From contig CAIYKK010000718.1 in NCBI GenBank assembly GCA_903926695.1, forward strand, positions 1 through 8,264: DNA of 8,264 bases, given 5' to 3'. The notes beneath the pieces were generated by a model. That model was not told the origin of the DNA. It searched no databases and was given only the letters and a program-made list of their open reading frames with translations. Shown piece after piece: positions 1-5,117 of this stretch; position 1 is the first letter of the stretch, and every line of letters starts with the position of its first letter. A program made the translations under genes and the position numbers. The stretch is from an uncultured Burkholderiales bacterium. GTDB lineage: Bacteria; Pseudomonadota; Gammaproteobacteria; Burkholderiales; Burkholderiaceae_C.

Positions 1-760
1 AGTTGATGCTGACCTCCTTGATCGTGTGCCCTTTGAAGGCTTGTCGCATCTCAGGAATGTCATTGACGCTGACCACGGCCTTGCCCTTCATGGAGCCCAT
101 CATCTGCGCCATCAGATCGTACTGCTCCAGCCCAAAACTGACGCCGTAGCCCACGGTTCCCCAGTAAGGCGGGTCGAGGTAAAAAAGGCTGTGCGCACGG
201 TCATAGCGCTCCACACAATCCGACCACTGCAGATGCTCAATGAACACCTGGTGCAGCCGCAGGTGGACGGCGCTCAGTTGCTCTTCCAGGCGCAGCAGGT
301 TCAGCCCCGGCCTTGAGGTGGTTGCCGTGCCAAAGGTCTGCCCATGCACCTTGCCCCCAAAGCCCAGCCGCTGAAGGTAGAAAAACCGGGCTGCGCGCTG
401 AATATCGGTCAGGGTTTGCGGCGGCGTCTCCAGATGCCATTTGTAAATTTCCCGGCTGGCCAAGGCCCACTTGAAGTGCCTGACAAACTCCTCCAGGTGG
501 TGCTGAACGACCCGGTACAGCGTCACCAGCTCGCCGTGGATATCGTTGAGGACTTCCACCTTCACCGGATTCTTTAAAAAGAAAAGCGCGGCGGCTCCAC
601 AGAAAGGCTCAACGTAGCACGAGTGCTCAGGAAACAGCGGCAGAATGTGCCGCGCCAGGCGGCGCTTGCCACCCACCCACTGCACCATCGGCAACGCCTG
701 GACAGCATCGTGTTCGGCTCCATTGTTTATGGGCGTTTTAAGTTCTTGTTTTTGCGTCAT
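1..760 (-). CDS. dam: DNA adenine methylase, D12/Dam class (3' end beyond window)
   Basis: Predicted N6-adenine DNA methyltransferase that uses S-adenosylmethionine, probably to modify phage DNA against host restriction. Reading from the ATG at 760 gives 253 uninterrupted codons to the window edge; the family is usually about 260-290 aa, so only a short C-terminus should be missing. Seen motifs: WVGGKRRL at residues 28-35 (the N-terminal GGK segment), VEPFCGAAALFF at 50-61 (SAM-binding motif I, FxGxG-like with Ala at the second Gly), and the catalytic DPPYWG at 196-201. This order is that of alpha-group (Dam-like) enzymes. GGAG lies 6 nt before the ATG, which supports this start over Met25. 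The gene overlaps the com-like gene by 23 nt, and its start is buried in a hairpin (754-786), suggesting control by Com. GATC is the likely target by family, but specificity cannot be read from the sequence. Confidence 0.93.
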   Translation of the reverse strand, partial: MTQKQELKTPINNGAEHDAVQALPMVQWVGGKRRLARHILPLFPEHSCYVEPFCGAAALFFLKNPVKVEVLNDIHGELVTLYRVVQHHLEEFVRHFKWALASREIYKWHLETPPQTLTDIQRAARFFYLQRLGFGGKVHGQTFGTATTSRPGLNLLRLEEQLSAVHLRLHQVFIEHLQWSDCVERYDRAHSLFYLDPPYWGTVGYGVSFGLEQYDLMAQMMGSMKGKAVVSVNDIPEMRQAFKGHTIKEVSIN

Positions 761-950
761 CGAAGACTCCAATCAGGAGATGACGCTCGGGGCGCTCTGG
801 GGTGGGGCTCGGGCTGCTGTGATCAGCGGCGCTGGCTCTCAAAATGTTCATGGTGCCGCAGCGCGGACACTTGATTTCCAACCGGGTGTAGCAGCCCATT
901 CCCAACTTGCGGGTGCAGCTACCGCACCGAATTTCTGATTTTTTGTGCAT
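738..950 (-). CDS. com: Com-like zinc-finger translational regulator
   Basis: Small 70-aa protein resembling phage Mu Com, which binds the com-mom transcript and opens a hairpin so that mom can be translated. Seen: a zinc-binding pattern with C9-x2-C12 near the N-terminus and C28-x2-C31 in IKCPRCGTMN, plus an extra Cys at 20; the LEIKCPRC segment is the family hallmark. Residues from about 40 on are low-complexity (Ser/Pro/Glu/Arg-rich) and look unconserved. The last codons overlap the methylase gene by 23 nt and also encode the hairpin around the methylase start, so this part may be shaped by RNA structure more than by protein function. There is no clear Shine-Dalgarno before the ATG at 950. 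By position and neighbour, the expected role is activation of translation of the downstream methylase; that role is inferred. Confidence 0.85.
   Translation of the reverse strand: MHKKSEIRCGSCTRKLGMGCYTRLEIKCPRCGTMNILRASAADHSSPSPTPERPERHLLIGVFDDAKTRT
754..786 (-). promoter_or_regulatory. Translation-blocking hairpin over the methylase start
   Basis: On the minus-strand message, GCGTCATC (786-779) pairs perfectly with GATGACGC (761-754), which contains the methylase ATG (760-758). Inside it, TCC (778-776) pairs with GGA (770-768) of the GGAG ribosome binding site across a TGATT loop, leaving a bulge of about 6 nt on the 3' side. An alternative register pairs 7 outer and 4 inner bases (CTCC with GGAG). 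Both registers hide the ribosome binding site and the start codon together. In Mu, the mom start is hidden in a stem-loop that Com melts; the same logic is inferred here. Confidence 0.75.
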
Positions 951-973
951 GGCATTGGCTTATGATGACCCGG

Positions 974-1002
974 CCTGTACAGGTGACGGGGTCTCTGGTC
1001 AA
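974..1002 (-). promoter_or_regulatory. Candidate promoter for com-dam
   Basis: On the minus strand, TTGACC (1002-997) matches five of six bases of a sigma70 -35 box. A 17-bp spacer separates it from TACAGG (979-974), a poor -10. The -10 lies in the perfect palindrome CCTGTACAGG (974-983). Transcription would start near 967, about 17 nt before the com ATG. A weak -10 would fit an activator-dependent late promoter such as Mu Pmom, but the match alone is modest. Confidence 0.3.
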
Positions 1003-1003
1003 T

Positions 1004-1021
1004 ACCGTGCTCACTCACGGT
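1004..1021. promoter_or_regulatory. 18-bp dyad upstream of com, possible activator site
   Basis: Perfect inverted repeat ACCGTG (1004-1009), 6-nt spacer, CACGGT (1016-1021). It sits directly upstream of the TTGACC box and would be centred about 45 bp before the predicted com transcript start. The half-site, 6-nt spacer, half-site layout is like the Mu C activator site (TTAT-N6-ATAA), although the half-site bases differ. It has no following U-tract, so it does not look like a terminator. The function is inferred. Confidence 0.35.
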
Positions 1022-1080
1022 GGAGGCGGGGGCTTGAGGTGTTAGCGCACCCCAGGCCTTCGCCCTGTTTTTTTACGGGA

Positions 1081-1476
1081 TCACGACTGGCTTGGCGCGG
1101 ATGGCCACTCAATCTCACTCGGAAATCCCGCCTGTTTTGAAATGTCGCGCAAAGCCTGGCGATAGCTCCTTACCGCCAAAATTCCATCCGCTGACAGCGG
1201 ATAGTCTGGCATTAGCAGGTGATCGGTCGCCGCGATCAAGTTGTTGCGCTTTGCTCGGGCACCAGCTGCAAGCTGCTCCGCAGTGGGCGCTGGCTGGTCA
1301 ACCAAGGCCGGATGCCCAGCCTCATTGGGCAAAATTTGCTGTCCTGCTGACTGCCCGGCAAGCAGCGCCGCATGCTCTTGCGCTGTGACTTCAACCGCAT
1401 CCGCCGGAATGCTGGCACCGTGAACTTCTGCGCTATAAAAGCCGCCCGTCGATTTTGAATATTTTGGCGTTTGCAT
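1081..1476 (-). CDS. Tail fibre assembly chaperone
   Basis: 131-aa protein at the place of Mu gene U, directly after the fibre gene. Such chaperones bind the C-terminal part of the fibre to help it fold and join the tail. Seen: an N-terminal KYSKSTGGFYSAEVHG segment (residues 5-20) and an EHAALLAGQSAGQQI segment typical of tail fibre assembly proteins. The C-terminal half carries the tail-assembly-chaperone pattern: ATDHLLMPDYPLS, then SYRQALRDISKQAGFP and IEWPSAP. The ATG at 1476 lies 7 nt after the fibre stop, and the ribosome binding site (GGAAGG) overlaps the last fibre codons, indicating coupled translation. It presumably serves the fibre encoded just upstream. Confidence 0.85.
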   Translation of the reverse strand: MQTPKYSKSTGGFYSAEVHGASIPADAVEVTAQEHAALLAGQSAGQQILPNEAGHPALVDQPAPTAEQLAAGARAKRNNLIAATDHLLMPDYPLSADGILAVRSYRQALRDISKQAGFPSEIEWPSAPSQS

Positions 1477-1483
1477 GATTCAA

Positions 1484-2410
1484 TTACCTTCCGATGGAAA
1501 ACCAGTTGCCTGTTCTGGGTGCTGAGTCTGCGATACCTTTTTGAACGATCAGCCCCGTCAGGGTTGGACTGGTAATCCCAACCGCATCGGTGGAGGCGTT
1601 ATCCACCCCGATCCATGATGCGATATGCAAGGCCGAGTATGCCGCTGGCAGCACTATGTTTGCAGATGAGCCAGCCGTCGCGGCAAGGGTAAATTCACCC
1701 CACTGAAAAATCAGACCGCCAGGCTTATCAAGCCATGCCCAGTCGTTGGGGGTGTAGGTATGTCCGGGGCGGTATGCCAGCGACGATAGAGGCGCGTATG
1801 TGGTGGCTGCGGCGGCTGTGGTCAGATATGCCTCCATACCGCTACCGATAGCAGCAGAAGGGGCCACGTTGGAACCGAGGAGCCATTGCGAGTTCCAATC
1901 GCTATGCCATCCTGACACTCCATCGGACACAAGCTTGCGTGATTGGTCCACCAGCAGAACGCCCGATGTCTCGTCGCCATCAATGACATCAGTGCCAGAA
2001 AGCAACGCTGTCACTGAATTTTCAGCCACCTTGTCCAGACGGCGAAATGTGAACGACAAAGCCTTCAATTCACTGGCGCGCGGAAATTGCAGGGTCACCG
2101 CCCCCGCTGCCGCGTTGACCAGGACAAGCCCCGCATCGTCAGCGGTCAGCACGGTGTGCCCGGCGGTCACGGTTCTGACGTTGCCCCCTGACATGCGCCG
2201 CACGGCCTGCAGCAGCTGTGTTTTAACCTCCACATCGAGGTCAATACCGGCACCGACCACGAGTCGGCACAGCTCCTCCTGAACGCTGTTGAACCAGTCA
2301 GCGTTCAGTCTGGTTGCCTGAAGTCCGACAGCCAGGTCGCCATTTTTAAAACCGTCTTTCCCAGAGCCGAACAGATTGAGCGCCCTGGTGGATGTTGAGA
2401 TGCGTTGCAT
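1484..2410 (-). CDS. Tail fibre protein (host recognition)
   Basis: 308-aa fibre protein at the position of Mu gene S, probably the receptor-binding appendage attached to the baseplate. Seen: an N-terminal anchor module (residues 1-72) with LFGSGKDGFKNGD, LNADWFNSVQEEL and TQLLQAVRRM, common to many Mu-like and P2-like fibres. The middle part is Ala/Thr/Val-rich, as in trimeric beta structures. A C-terminal head follows with PNDWAWLDKPGGLIFQWGEFT (QWG at 236-238) and a GNWFSIGR end, resembling the gp53-like tail-fibre C-terminal domain. It is much shorter than Mu S (about 500 aa), so a short fibre is implied. The 27-nt gap before it is AT-rich and has no evident Shine-Dalgarno. No alternative fibre copy or invertase is present. 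Confidence 0.88.
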   Translation of the reverse strand: MQRISTSTRALNLFGSGKDGFKNGDLAVGLQATRLNADWFNSVQEELCRLVVGAGIDLDVEVKTQLLQAVRRMSGGNVRTVTAGHTVLTADDAGLVLVNAAAGAVTLQFPRASELKALSFTFRRLDKVAENSVTALLSGTDVIDGDETSGVLLVDQSRKLVSDGVSGWHSDWNSQWLLGSNVAPSAAIGSGMEAYLTTAAAATTYAPLSSLAYRPGHTYTPNDWAWLDKPGGLIFQWGEFTLAATAGSSANIVLPAAYSALHIASWIGVDNASTDAVGITSPTLTGLIVQKGIADSAPRTGNWFSIGR

Positions 2411-2437
2411 TTTTAGCGATCAAAATTGATTGAAAAA

Positions 2438-3037
2438 TCAGGAATTGGTATAGGCAAAAAGCACCGTCGTGTGAGCCGGTTTGCGCTCACGAATCGGGCA
2501 CTCGGCAATCGACGCGTCGTAGTCCAGCAGCGAGCTGGTGCAGGCGCTGTTGGCATCGAACGGCTGAACATTTTCAGCAGCCCGTGGAATGTTCAGCCGC
2601 CAGACAAATTGATCGGCCTGGCTGTACAGCGTATCGACACAGTCGCTGTTGCAGGTGAACGGGCTGAACTCGGTGATGGTCGTGCCCGGCTCGCCGTACA
2701 GGTCTGCCAGCTCGATGAAATAGGCGCGGGACTGTCCGCCTTGCTCGGTCAGGCGCTGAAATGCAATGCGCTGGCGCTCGGCGGTGCTCAGGTTGTCCAG
2801 CGGCAGGCAGGCATCTGGCAGGCCCAGCAGGCGCTCCCAGTCGGGCAGCATGCTGCTGGCTTGGCGCGGGTCGGCCTGCCGCAGGAGCTGCTCAAACTGC
2901 AGGTCGGCGGCAAGGTACATCGCCGCAATCGCGCCCAGCAGCTTGGACAGCACGCTGCCTGGCTCGCGACTGAACGCCCGGCCCGGCGGCAACAGGGCTT
3001 GCAGGGATGACACCCACGATTTCAGCGTCACAGCCAT
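2438..3037 (-). CDS. Baseplate protein, Mu gp48 / YmfQ family (DUF2313)
   Basis: 199-aa protein of the family that follows baseplate J in Mu-like phages. In Mu-type baseplates it is placed between the wedge (gp47) and the fibre, and probably helps attach the fibre. Seen: an N-terminal SLQALLPPGRAFSREPGS stretch, DWERLLGLPDACLPLDNLS near residues 66-84, the TEFSPFTCNSDC segment, and the conserved C-terminal AECPIRERKPAHTTVLFAY (residues 178-196). Four Cys in the C-terminal half (FTCNSDC, SAC, AEC) could be structural. The ATG at 3037 overlaps the end of the gp47-type gene by 10 nt, with GGGAA about 8 nt upstream. Confidence 0.88.
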   Translation of the reverse strand: MAVTLKSWVSSLQALLPPGRAFSREPGSVLSKLLGAIAAMYLAADLQFEQLLRQADPRQASSMLPDWERLLGLPDACLPLDNLSTAERQRIAFQRLTEQGGQSRAYFIELADLYGEPGTTITEFSPFTCNSDCVDTLYSQADQFVWRLNIPRAAENVQPFDANSACTSSLLDYDASIAECPIRERKPAHTTVLFAYTNS

Positions 3038-4080
3038 GTGATGGTTCCCAGCGTGGGAATCTGTCCTGGCGCGTGGGCCTGGTTGGTTGCGGGAGCGAGC
3101 AGCAGATGATCGGTCTCGCCCGCCGATGTCGAGATGGCTTCGCGCTGGTGGCTGATCAGCATCGTGCCGCCCGGCGTGCCTTGGCGCTGGTACAGCGCCT
3201 GCAGTTCAGCCACCACCGCCGCTCTCGTCGAAGCCGTATTGGGGGTAAGCTGAATCTGGAAATTCTGCGTCTTGGGAATCGGTGCCATCACATAGGTGGT
3301 TGCCGTGACGGGACGCACCGCATCAATGGCTGACTGCACCGCCGCGACCTCGCCCGCGTCGGGAATGATGGCCGCATCGTCGTCGCGCACAAACCGGACC
3401 ACCACCGTTCCTGCGCCCTGCTCGCCAGGATAGACCCATGCGCGGGTCACGCCCGGCACGGCGAGCGCCCAGTCCACATAATCAAAGTCGGCACCGCCCT
3501 GGGGCGGCTTGCGAATGCGCGCCAGAATGCGGGCGCGCCAGGCTTCGATGGCCTCCACATCCGCGCCGCTGGCCAGGGCCGTTTGGGCGGTGGCCACGGA
3601 GTCCACACCGACGATGGGTGAGGTCAGCGTGAGGGCCGTGGCAATGACTGCATTGCCCGCCTGTCCAGCCTCGACAGCCTGCACCGTGATGATGGCTACA
3701 CCACTGACGGCAATCACGCCATCGGCTGTGGTTGCATACTGGGCGGCATCGGAGCGCTGCACGACCGTGCCCAAGGGGATTGACGCGCCAATGGCACCAG
3801 TAAATCGTACCGATCCGGTCGCAGCTGCTGCCGAGAGCCGGTTCCGGCCCCAGCGTGCGCCGTGCAGGGGTAAAAATTCTTCATCCGCCTGGTCGGGCCA
3901 CCATTGATTGCTCAAATACTCCGCATATTTATAGAGCGAACTCAGGCCGCCCGCCATCACCCGGTTGATCACACCGATGGCGCTGTTGCGCAGGCGCGCC
4001 AGCACGCCGGGCAGGCGAGTCTCGAATTCCGCCGCGCCCTGGTCAATCAGCGTGGGCAGGGTGTCGCGCTCAAACGGCAT
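3028..4080 (-). CDS. Baseplate J family protein (Mu gp47-like)
   Basis: 350-aa wedge protein of the contractile-tail baseplate, homologous to P2 gpJ and related to T4 gp6. Seen: an N-terminal helix-rich part (MPFERDTLPTLIDQ, then YKYAEYLSNQWWPDQ at 50-64), a FTGAIGASIPLGTVVQRSD beta segment (93-111), and the family hallmark SGADVEAIEAWRARIL followed by RKPPQGGADFDYVDWA and VPGVTRAWVYP (171-218). The frame is open upstream to a Met at 4128, but the ATG at 4080 is preferred: GGAG lies 6 nt before it, the MPFxRxTL start is typical of the family, and the overlap with the gp46-type gene is then only 11 nt. It is coupled to both neighbours. Confidence 0.93.
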   Translation of the reverse strand: MPFERDTLPTLIDQGAAEFETRLPGVLARLRNSAIGVINRVMAGGLSSLYKYAEYLSNQWWPDQADEEFLPLHGARWGRNRLSAAAATGSVRFTGAIGASIPLGTVVQRSDAAQYATTADGVIAVSGVAIITVQAVEAGQAGNAVIATALTLTSPIVGVDSVATAQTALASGADVEAIEAWRARILARIRKPPQGGADFDYVDWALAVPGVTRAWVYPGEQGAGTVVVRFVRDDDAAIIPDAGEVAAVQSAIDAVRPVTATTYVMAPIPKTQNFQIQLTPNTASTRAAVVAELQALYQRQGTPGGTMLISHQREAISTSAGETDHLLLAPATNQAHAPGQIPTLGTITWL

Positions 4081-4540
4081 GTGATTCTCCAGCCAGGCGC
4101 CAGACCTGGCGGGCATCATCGAATTCAAAGCGGAAATTGCGGCTCTGGCCGTTGATCGAAAACTCGATCAGCGCCACCAGCCAGCCCATGCGCGGCACAA
4201 AAACGGCTACCGTGATGGCCGTGGCCAGGCCGTCATCAATGAACCACTGCAGAGCCTCTTCGCAATACTGCTTGCAGCGCAGCACCACACCCGGCAGCTG
4301 CTTTTCACGCTCCAGCAGCCACAGGCGCGAGCCGGTCTTGTGCTCGTTGTCGGCATAGGCATCAGCCCACCAGCCGCGCCGGTCTTGGCCCGGCTGGACT
4401 TCGTACGGCTCGGCCAGCCGGTCGCACATCAGCGATACCAGCACAGCGCTGGCCAGCGTGTCGTCTGTGGACAGGTCGGCCCCGGATAGCGCAAGGTCGA
4501 AAGCTTGCAGCTGGGGGTTGTAGATGAGGGCGAGGTCCAT
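4070..4540 (-). CDS. Baseplate protein, Mu gp46 family
   Basis: About 156-aa protein of the phage GP46 family, a baseplate component between spike (gp45) and wedge (gp47) genes and thought to act like the gp25/gpW wedge protein. Seen: MDLALIYNPQ start, DDTLASAVLVSLMCDRLA (26-43), the hallmark DRRGWWAD (53-60) and GSRLWLLEREK (70-80), and a C-terminal beta-rich part ending FRFEFDDARQVWRL. I chose the ATG at 4540 because the family usually starts MD(I/L)AL. A GTG at 4564 in the same frame would add 8 residues, and a TAG lies just upstream of it. Neither start has a normally spaced Shine-Dalgarno; AGGG sits almost against the ATG and lies in a hairpin (4541-4574). Confidence 0.9.
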   Translation of the reverse strand: MDLALIYNPQLQAFDLALSGADLSTDDTLASAVLVSLMCDRLAEPYEVQPGQDRRGWWADAYADNEHKTGSRLWLLEREKQLPGVVLRCKQYCEEALQWFIDDGLATAITVAVFVPRMGWLVALIEFSINGQSRNFRFEFDDARQVWRLAGESHAV

Positions 4541-4574
4541 GCCCTGAAGTGTCGTAAAAGACACTGAAAAGGGC
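4541..4574 (-). promoter_or_regulatory. Hairpin in front of the gp46-type start
   Basis: On the minus-strand message, GCCCT (4574-4570) can pair with AGGGC (4545-4541), and inside it AGTGTC (4565-4560) pairs with GACACT (4553-4548) around a 6-nt TTTTAC loop. This gives 11 perfect base pairs with a 4/2 internal loop. It ends at the base before the ATG at 4540, covers the only Shine-Dalgarno-like bases, and contains the alternative GTG start at 4564. It fills most of the 46-nt gap after the spike gene. No U-tract follows, so a terminator is unlikely; translation control or RNA processing is possible. Confidence 0.5.
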
Positions 4575-4586
4575 TATTAAAGTGCT

Positions 4587-5117
4587 TTAGACCGGGCTGT
4601 CTGTAGTTTCAGTCGTGGTGCCAGTCTCAGGGTGCTTGTGCGAATTGTAGGCAGAGCGCAGCGCCTGCACCGTGCCGCCAGTGCTGTCGCAGTTGTCGGT
4701 GATGTCGCCCGTCGCCTCGATGTCGGCTTCGACGCGCAGCTTGGTCAAATTGACCATCGTCACCGGGTGGCCCGCCCCGTCGATCACGATGCCGTCGCGG
4801 GTCAGGTGGATTTTATGGCCAAGGTCATCATACAGGGCCACCTCGCCAGCCCGCAGGCCCGTGAGACGGTAGCGCCGGTCGTCCACGTTGATCACCACCG
4901 TGTGCCCGGTGCTGCCGCCCACGGCCAGCGCAATGCCCTCAGCGCCGGGGAGTGGAACACTGGTACAGCCGTAATGCTGAAAGTGTTCCACGTCATCGGG
5001 CACCTGATCAGCCAGCAGCGTCACCTGCAGCGCCTGCAGCTTGGCGCCATCGTTGACCAGGTTGACCACGGCCCGGCTGACCATGCCGCGCACGCGGGCC
5101 ATCAGGCGGTTCATCAT
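4587..5117 (-). CDS. Baseplate assembly protein / tail spike tip (Mu gp45, gpV-like)
   Basis: 176-aa central spike protein, expected to form a trimer at the baseplate tip that pierces the outer membrane. Seen: MMNRLMARVRGMVSRAVV start, QALQVTLLADQVPDDVEHFQ then YGCTSVPLPGAEGIAL (the OB-fold region of the Mu gp45 family), YRLTGLRAGEVALYDDLG, and repeated short beta strands. The C-terminus has NSHKHPETG, with His160 and His162 forming an HxH motif of the type that binds an iron ion at the spike apex in Mu and P2 spikes. The ATG at 5117 is preferred because it overlaps the upstream stop as ATGA. A GTG at 5135 in frame would add 6 residues. Confidence 0.92.
   Translation of the reverse strand: MMNRLMARVRGMVSRAVVNLVNDGAKLQALQVTLLADQVPDDVEHFQHYGCTSVPLPGAEGIALAVGGSTGHTVVINVDDRRYRLTGLRAGEVALYDDLGHKIHLTRDGIVIDGAGHPVTMVNLTKLRVEADIEATGDITDNCDSTGGTVQALRSAYNSHKHPETGTTTETTDSPV

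Larger units (their letters stand above)
951..1080. other. Intergenic spacer between chaperone and com
   Basis: The largest non-coding stretch in the window (130 bp). It contains the candidate com promoter and dyad described separately. On the minus strand, AGGC and GGGG can pair with CCCC and GCCT across a large loop (about 1058-1024); this imperfect hairpin lacks a U-tract, so no convincing terminator closes the tail operon before com. Read through from the tail genes into com is therefore possible. Confidence 0.5.

Noticed and set aside
237..470. 77-codon minus-strand frame inside the methylase
   Set aside because: Out of frame with the methylase, whose motifs GGK, FCGAAA and DPPYW run through this stretch in another frame.
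1024..1059. Rho-independent terminator after the chaperone gene on the minus strand
   Set aside because: The hairpin is imperfect with a 17-nt loop and no U-tract follows.
951..1082. GATC cluster for Dam/OxyR control as at Mu mom
   Set aside because: Only one GATC (1079-1082) is seen here, at the end of the chaperone gene; no cluster comparable to the Mu mom promoter.
2426..3010. 194-codon plus-strand open frame opposite the gp48-type gene
   Set aside because: Antisense shadow of a clear family member; no recognisable domain and no ribosome binding logic.
4081..4128. Extension of the baseplate J protein to a Met at 4128
   Set aside because: The added residues are the other frame of the gp46-type gene; the ATG at 4080 has a good GGAG and the usual family N-terminus.
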